Of a DNA stretch of 38,213 nt, positions 10,701-23,875 are shown in pieces. A program made the translations under genes and the position numbers. Each line of letters starts with the position of its first letter. Position 1 is the stretch's first letter. Source of the stretch: Pelomyxa schiedti (lineage: Eukaryota; Evosea; Pelobiontida; Pelomyxidae); the NCBI GenBank assembly GCA_020536535.1, contig JAHLWZ010000607.1, forward strand, positions 1,845 through 40,057. The letters run 5' to 3'. The notes beneath the pieces are model-generated. The model did no database searches, was not told the origin of the DNA, and worked only from the letters and a program-made list of their open reading frames with translations.

Positions 10701-12017
10701 GGCTTGTTTGTACGAGTGGGCATGGCCAAACAGATATATATCGAGTCTTTCAGTGGGATCCTAGAATCAGTAAGTTATGTTCTGTGGTGCGGCGAAATTG
10801 TACAATTGGGTAGGAGCAGGTTTTTTCGAGAGCATGCCAGCAGCATCCAGCATCAGTGCAGGAAGTTTCATTGTGACTCCCCAAATCACTAGGATTGCAT
10901 GTTACTCGCTTGGCAATGTCAACATTGCAATTTGTAATAGTTGCTGGTGTACGAGCCAGCCAGTTCCATTCAGAGTCTCCATCAAACTGAGCTGCATCAG
11001 TGTCATTAACTATTGCCCATCCATCACGACTGGCAACTCCAAGGGTGCAGTGAGTGTTGTGCAGTCCAACTTCACCAAGATCTGTTGAGGTTTACCTATC
11101 AATGAAGGAAAACGAATAACTAACTTGGACAGTAGAGTTCTCTTCCGCCATCTGTTTTATCAAGTGTACGTAAAGTTCCAAGCAGATTCCCAGTCGGTTC
11201 ATCACCATAGTGGTATGTCACATTGGCTCCCCCAACATCATACACAGTCATCCAGAAATTAGAAGAAGAGAAAGCACTAATCTAAGCATTAGACAGTGTG
11301 ATGAGTGAGAGGCTCTTCCGCACCCCATGTTGAGGTTATAATTTAATTCCAAGTAAGATGTTGTGACCCGCAACACACCCCCAGCAGTGGAGTAACTGAA
11401 GTCAGGTACTGGAAGCTTCCTTTATTGTTGTGGTTTCAATGTGGTGAGTGGCCAACAAGTGGATAATTTCAAATAGACATAAATTGTGCACTAGGAGTAA
11501 GAACGAGCAGCTAAAAGAAAAGCAATTAAAAACTTTGGTTGACCTGTTCAAAACAGCAATGGTTTGAGCATCTACAAAGGAATTCTTCTTTGATGACCAC
11601 TCAGCCCTGAGAAGCCTGTCAGTGAGAACAGTGATCCTCACAGTACCATCAGGACTAATAATAACAGCAGATGGGTCAGCCACAGGATCAGCATCCCACC
11701 CATAAACCATTCCTATTCCGAAATATTACATTTTCGTGTCAACACGCCCAACAGCCAAAAGCAAAAACGAAAAAAACAACTCCCACAATTGCTCCAAAAA
11801 AAACCGTGGCTATACCAATGACGACGAGACACAACAGCCACGATGTCATTGTCCCAATCGTCGCCATCACTCCCTCCCCTGTTGATATTTTTTCTTGTTC
11901 CGTGAAGAGTGATACGAAACCGAAAAAAAAAAAAAAAGGCAAAAAGCCGACAGTGTTGGTGACACCCTGAACAAAGAACCAAACAAACATCAATACCAAA
12001 CAACAACCACCACGCAA
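7761..12017 (-). CDS. Secreted glycoside hydrolase family 31 enzyme (alpha-glucosidase-like)
   Basis: Multi-exon GH31 enzyme; most exon joins are clear but not all were solved. The N-terminal beta domain reads VRITVLTDRLLRAEWSS and VLRVTTSYLELN. The TIM barrel follows: a YNEIDERMTIIKQGY helix, IPLDVLVLDMDW, and SYWWVDYQQGE, where the Asp of W-V-D-Y is the expected nucleophile. Next come GLLMARWGGIGNHRY, a GDVDTTW motif (Asp in the expected acid/base position) and ANVGFSWSHDLGGF. C-terminal beta domains carry EYLFGDNFIVNPIT, TLYDDDGLTSGYESGSYY and VTVNGVAIPEGG. Family members remove alpha-linked glucose or xylose from glycan ends. A start at 12017 gives a signal peptide (LVLMFVWFFVQG); a start at 11872 also gives a hydrophobic leader. 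The closest style is the bacterial and lower-eukaryote GH31 subgroup. The stop at 7761 is convergent with the WW gene 160 bp away. Confidence 0.88.
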
Positions 12018-12098
12018 AACTAACTAACGCGCGGGAAATAATAACTAACTGTGGCGTTGAAACAAATGGCAGAAGGGACAACCTGTTGATTGTGCATT

Positions 12099-12315
12099 AT
12101 GGGACGGATCACCAAATTGGCAATATCTATCGGATTCCTGGCAGGGGAGGGTAACTCCACCGAGTGGAATTCGACAACAAATTGGAACTCCCCCGGATGG
12201 GGAATGAAGTTCGTGGTTAGTCCCATAATCCCTTTCTATCAACTCTGTCGGAAGTTTATTTTCCTTCTTCTTCTTGCTTGTGTTCAATTTTTTTTCCCCT
12301 GTTGTCACTCTTGAG

Positions 12316-12353
<38 letters not shown>

Positions 12354-12563
12354 CCGATTGAATGCGGACTTATTGGTTTTTAGGTTGATGAATGGGGAAA
12401 TGTAAGTGGGGGCAATACAAATGAAGGACCTGGGCAACAAGTGCCGAAGACATATACCGGCACATTCAGACAGAACCACATGGAAGTAACCAGCAACCAT
12501 GGTGTACTCTATGTCGCCGATGTAATGGTAGCGCAATCAACACTCTTACTTTGTAAAGTATAA
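12099..12563 (+). CDS. Possible small two-exon protein, unidentified
   Basis: Exon 12099-12215 joins in phase 0 across a well-formed intron (12216-12383: GTTAGT donor, pyrimidine-rich tract, TTTTTAG acceptor, AT microsatellite inside) to 12384-12563, giving 98 residues rich in Gly, Asn, Thr and Trp. No family was recognised. The donor at GTATAA near 12558 could lead to further exons. The minus strand also has an open frame here (12020-12226 and 12045-12536), so strand is not certain. The + strand is preferred because only it has a good donor and acceptor pair. The gene would be divergent from the GH31 gene. Confidence 0.3.
12319..12350. repeat. (AT)16 microsatellite
   Basis: Sixteen perfect AT dinucleotides, lying inside the proposed intron 12216-12383 of the small + strand gene. 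It is likely to be length-variable. Confidence 0.95.
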
Positions 12564-13636
12564 GGATTGGTGTTATTAACAATTAAAGTGCTAATAAATT
12601 CAAAAATAAAGCTAACAACAAAACACAGCCAGGAGAAATTGCTACAATTAAGTTGTCACATTCCACAGCTGGAAGCTCACTTGGCCGAGGACGCGTTACC
12701 ATACAGCCTCTCTCCTAATCACAACAAACAACAATCCAATGAAAAAACCCAAAATAAAAGAACCCCACCTCCACTGTAACTCTCATCCCATTTGATTTGT
12801 TTCCAATCCTTTAGGCTGTCAACTTGTCAGAAATCCAATTTGCTTCAAAAACAAAATTGATTGCGGTGCTCCTTTAACACTGTGGCAAAGGTACCTCGGT
12901 TAGAAATTTGGGCTACCCCAGGAATTCGAGCTATTCGTTAGATTTGACCCAGAATCCCTGGCTGAGCAAACCAGCGCTTTTTCCCACCAAATCCCAAGTG
13001 ACGCGTTCCAGGCTTCCTCTATCAGAAGACCTGAAACACCCTCCGTAAATTAGAGAAGTAGTGTGTGGTGGTGAAGCCGCATAGTGCGGGAGTAGTAACT
13101 AAGACAATCCCCTTTTTCTCAGTGGTGTTATTGGTGTGGGTTTGCGGTTGTTTGCTCCCCGCTGTGCCTCTGAGAGATTCGGCTTTCAAGCTATCCCCGC
13201 ACATCCCACTAAAATCCGCTTCCCCAGTTCTATAACTCTAACCGCCCCTCCGCGGCTCCCCGCCACAGTTCCAAAATGCATTCCAAAAGCGGAGTGAGTT
13301 GAAACAGAGAAGCACCGTTACTCATTTCTCAATTCATTTAGGTATGGTGCAAGAGGCGAACAACTTACAGTCACTTGGTTTTTTTTTTTTTTGGTGTATT
13401 TACGGCTGAGCTCTCACAAAGAAGGGTGAGTCAAATCTGGAAAGCATCCAGGGCCAGAAGGGAGGGCAGATGTCGCTGTAGTGGAAACCGGCCATTATCC
13501 AGCAACCACCGTTTCTAGTTGGGAGCAAAGTTAAAAGAAGGGGTAGGAAGAAGGAGAAAATAGAAACCGAAGGAACGGGAAACGCACGGGAAGAATGCTT
13601 TTGTGGCAGCAGTCAAGAACAAGTAAAACACTAACT
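12564..13636. other. About 1.07 kb without a supported gene
   Basis: Short open frames exist on both strands, but none shows a recognisable domain or a convincing exon chain. A + strand stretch at 12660-12780 could be a further exon of the small upstream gene. A poly-T run lies at about 13379-13392. Nothing else was seen. Confidence 0.4.
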
Positions 13637-13763
13637 GTTTCTTCATGAAAACATGAAGAACCGGAGGTTTCTTCATGAAAACATGAAGAACCGGAGGTTT
13701 CTTCATGAAAACATGAAGAACCGGAGGTTTCTTCATGAAAACATGAAGAACCGGAGGTTTCTT
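13637..13763. repeat. 30-bp palindromic tandem repeat, four full copies plus a 7-bp partial
   Basis: Identical 30-bp units start at 13637, 13667, 13697 and 13727, followed by 7 bases of a fifth. Each unit contains the perfect inverted repeat TTCATG-AAAA-CATGAA. With one bulged T the arms extend outward to GGTTTCTTCATG and CATGAAGAACC. Across unit borders, GAAGAACC and GGTTTCTTC also pair. Thus the array is a chain of hairpin-forming segments on either strand. The unit length is a multiple of three, so both strands remain open through it, but no gene is supported there. Confidence 0.95.
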
Positions 13764-14351
13764 ACATATCTGGACCAGCCGAAATCGATCCACCACAACC
13801 TTTGGCTTAAGTTAGCTATTTCATTTCAGGAACGGTGTGACAAACTCGAATAAGTTGAATGTAAATTGTTCGGCATAGCTCACAGCTGCAAGCCAGCGGC
13901 ATAGATAGACGGAAGCAAGACTCATAAGCTACAAGATACTGAGTACATTTATGGCCAATGAAGTTACCTTAAACAAGTACCACTTTAGTAAGGCATGGTT
14001 CCTGTTGGTAGAATGAGTTTCAAGACATAATCACAGAAAGCATACTCAAAAGAGATCCACGTCTTGTGGCACTCAAACTTGGTAAGTTAAGTACCAAGTA
14101 CTTCCCAAACCATCCTAATAATACAAATTACAAATGCATTTGCAATACACGCCGAGGCACTGTTGAGAAGATCACGGTATGTATTTTTTGGTACATCAAA
14201 ATCAGAATCAAGAGGGAATGGCCGAGAACCCGCAATGCTTTCTTTTCTTTCTTTTCTTTGTATTGCATTGGCCCGTCGTTATAATTGCTCAATATACTGT
14301 TGGGCCTGTTGTAACTAACCAATGTTGGAGGCTGACTATGGCTTCTAGTGG
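13764..14351. other. About 590 bp without a supported gene
   Basis: A possible chain of short + strand exons runs from an ATG at 13950 (MANEVTLNKYHF) through 14031-14080 (after an AATCACAG acceptor, before a GTAAGT donor), but it has no recognised homology and no clear end. A TTTCTTTTC pyrimidine tract lies at about 14239-14260. Nothing firm. Confidence 0.3.
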
Positions 14352-15065
14352 TCATGGAGGTAGCTCAGACCACCCTGCCGCCGATTTCTCTGATTCATCC
14401 AGGAGTATAGCCACCTTGAAACGCGGTGCATCGAAGTCACACGAAATGTCCCAAAATGTTTCCCGTGCACTTTCATGGAGGCCGTGAAAAGCAAGTGCCA
14501 AAGAGCCATTTCCTCCCTCTACGTGAAGTCCATTAAGAAATAGTCCAATCATTGGTGACCCCACATTGACACCTGAAGTTGTTCCTGTGTGGTAACTGCT
14601 GCACTTGATGCACTTGTGATACTTGAAGATACTGCCGCGTTCTCAGGCTCCTCTGGTACTGCGGCTGAAACATGAGTTGATGTGCCAGGAGGTTCCGCAG
14701 TGAGTGGCAAAGTCGGAGCGGAGCGGTGTCGAGAGGCACATGAGTGTGAGTCGAACCCAGTCACAAGGAGCAAGGAGCCCCTTTGGTAAGGACAGTCATC
14801 AGAGTGGTATGGGCAGCCATCACGAGTGGCGCCATTGGACCGGCGCGGGAATATGTCTAGCTACGCAGGGTGCGAACGGGAAACAGAGCAGACTTAAAAG
14901 ATCCGGCGGAGCCAACTAGAGTGTTTTTTTGGCCTTAGTTCCCCTGTGTCCACAGAGGCAATGTGGTCTGGTTTCCTTCGTAGCAGATACCGTACGTAGC
15001 TCTATGTGCCGATTTTGTTTGCACAGAATGCAGATCAAAATGGTGGTTTTTTCCCCCAGTGCCAT
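14352..15065 (-). CDS. Cys/His-rich protein of unknown function
   Basis: At least three coding stretches on the minus strand. The first starts at ATG 15065 and has C-I-L-C, later H-C-L-C-G-H, suggesting a zinc-binding cluster. The second, about 14870-14650, follows a CTGCGTAG acceptor and includes DGCPYHSDDCPYQRG, then a Ser/Thr/Pro/Glu-rich linker. The third runs to the TGA at 14352 with GLFLNGLHVEGGNGSLALAF and ends SAAGWSELPP. A 41-bp GT-AG intron joins the second and third in frame. The first-to-second join is unresolved, and the start could be further upstream. I do not recognise the family. The C-x-C-G-H element is loosely reminiscent of zinc ribbons but is too short to assign. Confidence 0.45.
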
Positions 15066-15284
15066 GTGCCTGGCAAACTGGCGCGTTGAGGAATGGCAAG
15101 TGCGAGGGGCAGCATGACGTTAAGTTAATCCCCAGAACTACCTAAATGGAACCTTCTAAGTCACGGATTCCATCACTGCTTTTTCGAAGGAAAAGGGCCC
15201 TTCTGACCCACCCACTCGACGAAAAAAAATTAAAAAACCTTGTTGTGTGTTCGTCAAAGCACCGCGACGACTCACGCGCCGTGA
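15066..15284. promoter_or_regulatory. Divergent intergenic region upstream of the kinase
   Basis: This 219-bp stretch separates the presumed start of the minus-strand Cys/His-rich gene from the kinase ATG. It probably holds both promoters. No named element was seen. Confidence 0.3.
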
Positions 15285-18495
<3,211 letters not shown>

Positions 18496-18559
18496 TTACA
18501 TTGCTCTCCTTACAACCACTCCAATGGTGTTGGGTGCTACTAAGCTAGTCACAACACTG

Positions 18560-19604
18560 TTATGTACAAAGAAATCCCAAAAAATTCATAAGAGGAGAAA
18601 ATCCCGTTTGTTTTAAATAATTTTCTTCTGGATAGACGGAGCTCCTTCTGCTCGTTTTGTTTTTGTAGATAACAATAACCATTAGACACCGAGCCTTACA
18701 ATACTTGTCACTGCCATAGCTGCTGCTGCTGCTTGTGGGGAAATAATGTTCCATTTCAACTTGATAGCTTCCAGGGCTAGTATCCAGTGTTAGGAAATGT
18801 GAGGGTAGGAGTTTCAAGAAACCTGTTGGGTGTCCTTCATCGGCAAGCCTTTTTATCATGCCAAAGCATTCAAATGCGCCAGCATCACGCACAGAATTGT
18901 GATTGAGGTTTAACAACTTCAATGTGTTGTTGACTGTGATGATTTTGGTCAGTGCGATCATACTCTCGTCGCCGAGGTAGTTGCCCCGGAGGTTAAGGGA
19001 GGTAATTGTGCTGTTTAATCTTAGCATTGCTGCTGCTTCAATTCCGGTTGGATCTCCAAGACTGTTCCCTCTTAGAATGAGTGTTTTTACACTTGTGTTT
19101 GTTGCCATAGCCTTCAATATTCCAACTGCTCCTTCATCTTCATCCAAACTGTTAGGATAAAGGATTGAAGGTTGACAACACACCGCCAATAGAATTATAC
19201 CGTAAATCAATGTGTTGAAGAGTTCTATTGCTGTATAAGGCTCTTCCAAAAGAAAGAGCGCCAATAGTTCCAATTTCATTAAAACTGCTTTGTGTCAAAG
19301 AGACTAAACCAAAAAAAAAAGTTGCCTTAAATCAATAGATCGATACAATGTATCACAGAGTAGTGACTCGGCAACCTCGATAGTTCCAGAGTCACCTTTA
19401 AATGTGAAGCAACGTAAATTGACCACATATGTTACCTATTCCTTGGTCTCCAAGTACTAAACTTGTGCCTGGGAGGCATTTGCATATCAGTGGAGGAAGG
19501 TCTAGTGGAGAAAAATCAAAACAAAGAAACCACTATCAGCAATTACCAGGATGTGCCGTCTTGGCTACGAGCAACTGAAGTCGAAGAGCAGATTCCTTCA
19601 ACAT
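18560..19604 (-). CDS. Leucine-rich-repeat protein (NLRC3/ribonuclease-inhibitor type)
   Basis: Starts at ATG 19604 (MLKESALRLQLL) and is spliced through several introns (among them 19544-19501, 19444-19404 approx., 19346-19302 approx. and 19206-19155 approx.). It holds about five repeats of 28-29 residues with the RI/NLRC3 pattern: SSFNEIGTIGALSFGRAL, LQHIDLR joined to LDEDEGAVGILKAMA, TLILRGNSLGDPTGIEAAA, LNLRGNYLGDESMIALTK and LNLNHNSVRDAGAFECF. The C-terminal 90 residues lack repeats and are Ser/Lys-rich. No NACHT or other enzymatic domain is attached, so it is a small protein-interaction module of unknown partner. The stop is 64 bp from the stop of the convergent MARK gene. The 5' exons are less certain than the long 3' exon. 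Confidence 0.72.
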
Positions 19605-19668
19605 AAGTTATTAAAGACATAATTACAGTTAGATTACGGCGCTGACATAATAAAAGTCAAGTATCTTG

Positions 19669-20985
19669 TTATAATAACAATAAATTTACTCTCTGTCTGG
19701 ACTGCTCTAGTTCGTTTGACAGGACCTCTGCTCTTTGCTCAGCCGGCAATTGCATTAATGCCTTTTGCTCCTGGTACCACAGTGGACCTGAGAGGCACGA
19801 GTATGGATCCTTCGTCAGTGGAGACCACTTTACTGCTACTGGAAGCCGGCGCTCTTTAGCCGGCGCAGATGACGGATTTGGTGATACATGTTTTTTTAGT
19901 AGTTGTGACTTGTGGCGGGAGACAAGCACGTCTTGGGAGTCCCCAGTTGGGGTAGTGGGTGGAGGAGGTGTTGTAGCAGTAGCGGATCGAGAATTAGTTG
20001 CTGGTAATACAGGGAGAGAAACTTGTCGAGAAAAGTGTGAACTGTGTGTCTTTCGGGGTGCAGTTGGTGTCTGTTGCTGTTGTTGCTGTTGTTGCTGCTG
20101 TTGCTGTTGTGTTTGCTGTGGCTGTTGGTGTTGGTGGTGTTGTGATTCGTGGTGGTGGGATTGGTGATATTTATCATATGTTTTTTTTATCATGACAACG
20201 GGACTTTGCCTAGCGAGAGGCTTTTGTATTTGTACAGGCGGGGGTATATCGTACACACGAGGGTGTGAGGTGGCCGACGCGCACGAGAGCGCAGGCACCG
20301 GCTCGGACACGAAGGCAGGATGCCTGCTCGTCAGCGGCGCAAGTGTGGGCGTCGGCGCTGATGGATTAGACGCCAGCAAGGTGGGCGACATTGCCTTATG
20401 GGACTGCGACGAAGAAGAGGAAGGGGAAGAAGAAGAAGAAGAAGAAGAAGAAGAAGAAGAAGAACCGGAAGCGGAAGGCGGGGAAGCTGTCTTGCCACCA
20501 AGGGTGGTGCCACTGGCCACATTCGAACTCACGGAAGATCTCTGCGCAGGAGAAACACTCACGCTAGTGCTGCTGCTGATACTGATGCTGGTGCTGGTGC
20601 TGCTGGTGGTTGTTGTTGTGGTGGGTGCAGCAGTAGATGCCGGGGTCAGTGTCCCTGAAGGCGTAGGGGTAGTAATTGCCCACGCAATTGGCGGCGATAT
20701 TTGACATGTGCTGCTACTGCTACTACTGCTACAGCTACAGCTGCTGCCTGGGCTCGCGCTCGACCCGGACTCGAGGGACTGTACGTGGGCGCCGCACGAC
20801 GCGAGGTTCGGAACCGGCGGCGAAGTCGTGGGGGCGGGCAGCAGCATCGCGGGCGCCGAGTGCGCCGTGGTGTCGCGCTGGTGGACCGACGACGACGCCG
20901 GCGCGGCGCTGGCGCCGCTCTTGGCCGCTGCGTTTGTAGCGTGTCCGGGGACCACTCCCCTGCCGCCGTCGCTGGTACCAGACAT
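19669..20985 (-). CDS. Single-exon Ser/Thr/Pro/Gln-rich low-complexity protein
   Basis: Uninterrupted frame of 438 residues from ATG 20985 to the stop at 19669. Ser, Thr, Pro and Ala dominate. There is a run of 12-13 Gln (about 20071-20109), a run of about 18 Ser with one Pro (about 20411-20463), and His/Gln-rich blocks. Only the C-terminal 60 residues look ordered: RLPVAVKWSPLTKDPYSCLS, then GPLWYQEQKALMQLPAEQRA and a short coiled-coil-like tail ELEQSRQRVNLLL. No known domain was recognised. Composition resembles regulatory or transcription-associated proteins, but that is weak evidence. It lies 65 bp upstream of the LRR gene on the same strand. Confidence that it is coding rests on its length and lack of stops. 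Confidence 0.62.
   Translation of the reverse strand: MSGTSDGGRGVVPGHATNAAAKSGASAAPASSSVHQRDTTAHSAPAMLLPAPTTSPPVPNLASCGAHVQSLESGSSASPGSSCSCSSSSSSSTCQISPPIAWAITTPTPSGTLTPASTAAPTTTTTTSSTSTSISISSSTSVSVSPAQRSSVSSNVASGTTLGGKTASPPSASGSSSSSSSSSSSSSPSSSSSQSHKAMSPTLLASNPSAPTPTLAPLTSRHPAFVSEPVPALSCASATSHPRVYDIPPPVQIQKPLARQSPVVMIKKTYDKYHQSHHHESQHHQHQQPQQTQQQQQQQQQQQQQTPTAPRKTHSSHFSRQVSLPVLPATNSRSATATTPPPPTTPTGDSQDVLVSRHKSQLLKKHVSPNPSSAPAKERRLPVAVKWSPLTKDPYSCLSGPLWYQEQKALMQLPAEQRAEVLSNELEQSRQRVNLLLL
20071..20109 (-). repeat. CAG/CAA trinucleotide tract (polyglutamine)
   Basis: About 13 mixed CAA and CAG codons on the minus strand, encoding polyglutamine in the low-complexity protein. The mixed codons would slow slippage. 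Confidence 0.9.
20411..20463 (-). repeat. TTC trinucleotide tract (polyserine)
   Basis: A near-perfect GAA repeat on the + strand (TTC on the minus strand) that is read in the TCT frame as polyserine in the same protein, interrupted once by CCC. Confidence 0.9.
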
Positions 20986-21320
20986 GGTGGCTCTTCAACC
21001 AAATTGGAAATTGCGAACATTTCCGGGAACAAGTTTCAAAAGTTTTGGAGCGCAGGTACGGAACAGCAACTTACGTTCCCACGGTGCGAAAAAAAAAATG
21101 TACTCAGAGGTGGCCAGCGATAGCTCATGGGCCGAAATTAACTTGACTGAAAAGTTTAAGTAATTTCCCTGAGCCCAAAGAACTGGATGCTGGCAACCAG
21201 TGCATGTTTTCCATTCAACAAGATTCCTCAGGATTTGCTCCTTTTTTCCCCATTTCCGCTCTGCCCGAACGGACTTATGGCCAGAATGTGCCAAAGAGTG
21301 AAACGAAAGCAAGGTTTATG
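20986..21320. other. Intergenic, 335 bp
   Basis: Lies between the start of the low-complexity gene and the 3' end of the TRIM-like gene, both on the minus strand. Open frames cross it but none has recognisable similarity. It probably contains the promoter of the low-complexity gene. Confidence 0.4.
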
Positions 21321-23875
21321 TTAAAGTAGTACTGTGCCGTAAACCTCAAACCCAGCAATTGAGAGTGCATTGTTGTTACCTCCATTGGGTCCAGTCTGAG
21401 TGACCTTGAACATAGAAAACGCATGCTGCTCCACATGCAATGCCCAGTGGCTCAACGAGTTCGGTTGCAATGAAGTGTCATTGTTGTGAGTAGACAGCAC
21501 TATCCACGTTTTGCCGTTCACGCTTCCAGATAGTTCCCAGCTCCGCATGACTTTGTTGGAGCTGGAGCCGCACACCAGGCTGTAATGCGTAGGCATGACA
21601 AATATGCTCCGCAAGTCAACCATCCAATAAGCATTCTGGCTATGCCCGGTGTGATTTCTGCCTCGGAAGTTGTGGTCGAGAACCGCGAGTGGTCCTTTGC
21701 TTCTCGAGTGAGTTGGGTACCAGCCGGTATGCACAAGGCTCGCGATGTTGCTTACAGAAAACGTGGGTGAGGTTCCCTTGGCTGTGCCTATCCAGTATAT
21801 TACACCATTGGTATCCCCCGGAGTTATAAAGACAAATTCTGTTTGGGAATTAGTGAGTTGTAGTTATGTGGTTTGCGAGTAATTTTATTCCAAAACAACC
21901 ACCACAAAAGTAGAAAAAACCTCTTCCGCGGGGAGTTTCAAACGAGACTGTTTCTGAACATGTGCCATGTGCAATATCATTCACTGCTCTAATGTTGAAG
22001 GAATGCGTGGTGCCACCCTGAAGTCCCAACAGGGTAAACTGTGTCTTTCGGCCAGAAAATATTTCCTGGATAAAGTTAGTTAGAGAAATGGTGATTAATT
22101 TGTCTAGCTTTAAAGTCTGCAGAGCCAGAGGGAGCGTGAGACAAGATATACCGTGTAATGCGAGATCGTGGATTTGGTGAGTGTTGCTTTTCCCATCTAA
22201 GGGTAAGGCTATTTGGAGTTGCTTTAACGAGTTCAGGAGGTGGCATTGGAGCAGGCCGAGCTGAAGGGCTGCATATCAAAATTGTTATTTAGGTATTGGG
22301 CACAAACCTCCAGCAACGACATTGCCAAAATTGTGAATCTCACTTTCAACCTTGCTACAGTCACAGTCTACAAATGTAGAACCGTCAGAAGCCAGATCCA
22401 GTAAAGATTTATTCCATGACTGTGAGGATGTAAGTGCAAATTTAACTTAGAAATATACCTTCATTGAAGAGGAAAAAGCTTGCGCAACACTGAGTGAAGA
22501 GGTCCCAGGCTTTCTTTGTAGAGCCTTTAAATCACTTACTCGTTGGCTTAAAACTTCGAGAGCACTCTTCTGACTCGAGAGAGCAGACACTTTTTTGAAT
22601 TAGTCACCTCTTGTCAAAGAAGTACTCATACAGTGCATATTTCTCACATCCTGTGATGCAGAAATCAGTTGGTCACGGCGTTCAAGTAATAAATTCTGAA
22701 GTCTGACTGTTGCACTTGCTACACCAGTTTCGAAGTCATCATGAATCTGTGGCATTGCATATGAAAATTTGAAAATTAGGGTAGCGCATACTTTATTAAC
22801 ATTAGTGATAGTATCATTTATTGACTTCAGAGCAGAGGTGATTTGGTCAGTCTTTTTGTTAAGAGTTCCTTGCAACATGTCGGGGATATGGGAAAATTCA
22901 TCGTCTTCTGTAGAAATCACATCATGCCCCTGAAAAGGAGTTAGTGGGATTCAGTCCATCTTCATTACGACCTTATGTTCGACTTCACATGATCTGCAAA
23001 GCAGAAGGTTGTCATCTTTACAAAATGTATCCATTTTTTTGGCGTGTGTTGGACACATTACTGGTTTGAGGGGAAATAAGTGATGCACTATTTTAGTGGT
23101 TGAGTACTGCTAGCTGGGAGCTCTCCGAAGTCAGAACTGCCACATTTCAGCTTTTTGTGTAGGGCCTTCTGGATAGTGAGTGGATGTACTTTATCCCAAC
23201 AGCTTTCACAGACAGTGCAAAAGCAATGGCTGCAATCTAAGTACACTGAATAAAATTTGTGTGCCAGGAAGAAAAGAACCAAAAAGAGCCCGGAGATTAG
23301 AATTTCCGCATGAAACACAGACTCTGTGCACAGCTAAGAAACAATCATTCCATCAGAATAAATATCCTCTCAGAGTATACCTCTGGCCGGTAAAGCACTC
23401 ATCAACGCAGTATTCTGCTCCAAGCACTCTCTCAAATTGACACCTGCAGGTATAGCAGTTGCAGAAGGGCAAACGGCACATGAAACGATCAGAATCCCAC
23501 AATTCGATGCGGCGCTTGACCTCAACAGCACACAAGAGGCTGCAGTGCCGCAAGGCGTGCTACTCGTAGACAGCGCGCGCGACGTTGCAGTGGCGGAACC
23601 GCAAGCACTGCTGCTTGTAATTGTGGGTGTTCCTGACGCAACAAATCCATCCGCTATATAACTCAATGTCTGATATGCAATCGATAATTCTACACACGGC
23701 TGGCACAAATTGTGTCCACACTGAATTGGTCTCAGTTGGAAAATGAAAGTGGTAAAAAAGCAAATCAAAACAAAAAGCAACTGCTATGGTTCGTGTCTAC
23801 ACCAACCTTTAGAACGAGGGGAACACGACCCTCGGAATCGAAGTTGTGGGAACAACCGTAACACCTAACGTCCAT
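21321..23875 (-). CDS. TRIM-like protein: RING, two B-boxes, coiled coil, FN3, F5/8C-like domain
   Basis: Starts at ATG 23875 (MDVRCYGCSH). The RING reads C-x2-C-x15, then CGHNLCQPC after the first intron (acceptor CCAATTCAG), and later SCAVCPSATAIP followed by E-Q-N-T-A-L-M-S-A-L, as in TRIM RINGs; a long Ser/Ala-rich loop sits between the zinc pairs. B-box 1: CVSCGNSN, then CSHCFCTVCESCWDKVHPLT. B-box 2: MCPTHAKKMDTFC, LLLCRSCEVEHK and GHDVIS. A coiled coil follows (KKTDQITSALKSINDTI; RLQNLLLERRDQLISASQ; LSSQKSALEVLSQRVSDL). Next is an FN3 domain (NSLTLRWEK, then RYILSHAPSG and THSFNIRAVND). Last is an F5/8 type C-like beta sandwich (AYWMVDLRSIFVMPTHYSL, SWELSGSVNGKTWIVLS, ending FEVYGTVLL). 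The order matches class-I TRIM E3 ligases except that F5/8C replaces SPRY. It likely acts as a ubiquitin ligase. Confidence 0.85.

Noticed and set aside
13637-13763. CRISPR array
   Set aside because: The units are contiguous without unique spacers, and the window is clearly eukaryotic.
13515-13853. Repeat protein encoded by the 30-bp array (either strand)
   Set aside because: The unit is a multiple of three with no stops, so all such frames stay open by chance; flanks show no coding signal.
20192-21163. Glu-rich and Arg-rich + strand frames opposite the low-complexity gene
   Set aside because: They arise from GAA repeats and GC-rich antisense sequence. The 438-residue minus frame with an ordered C-terminus is better.
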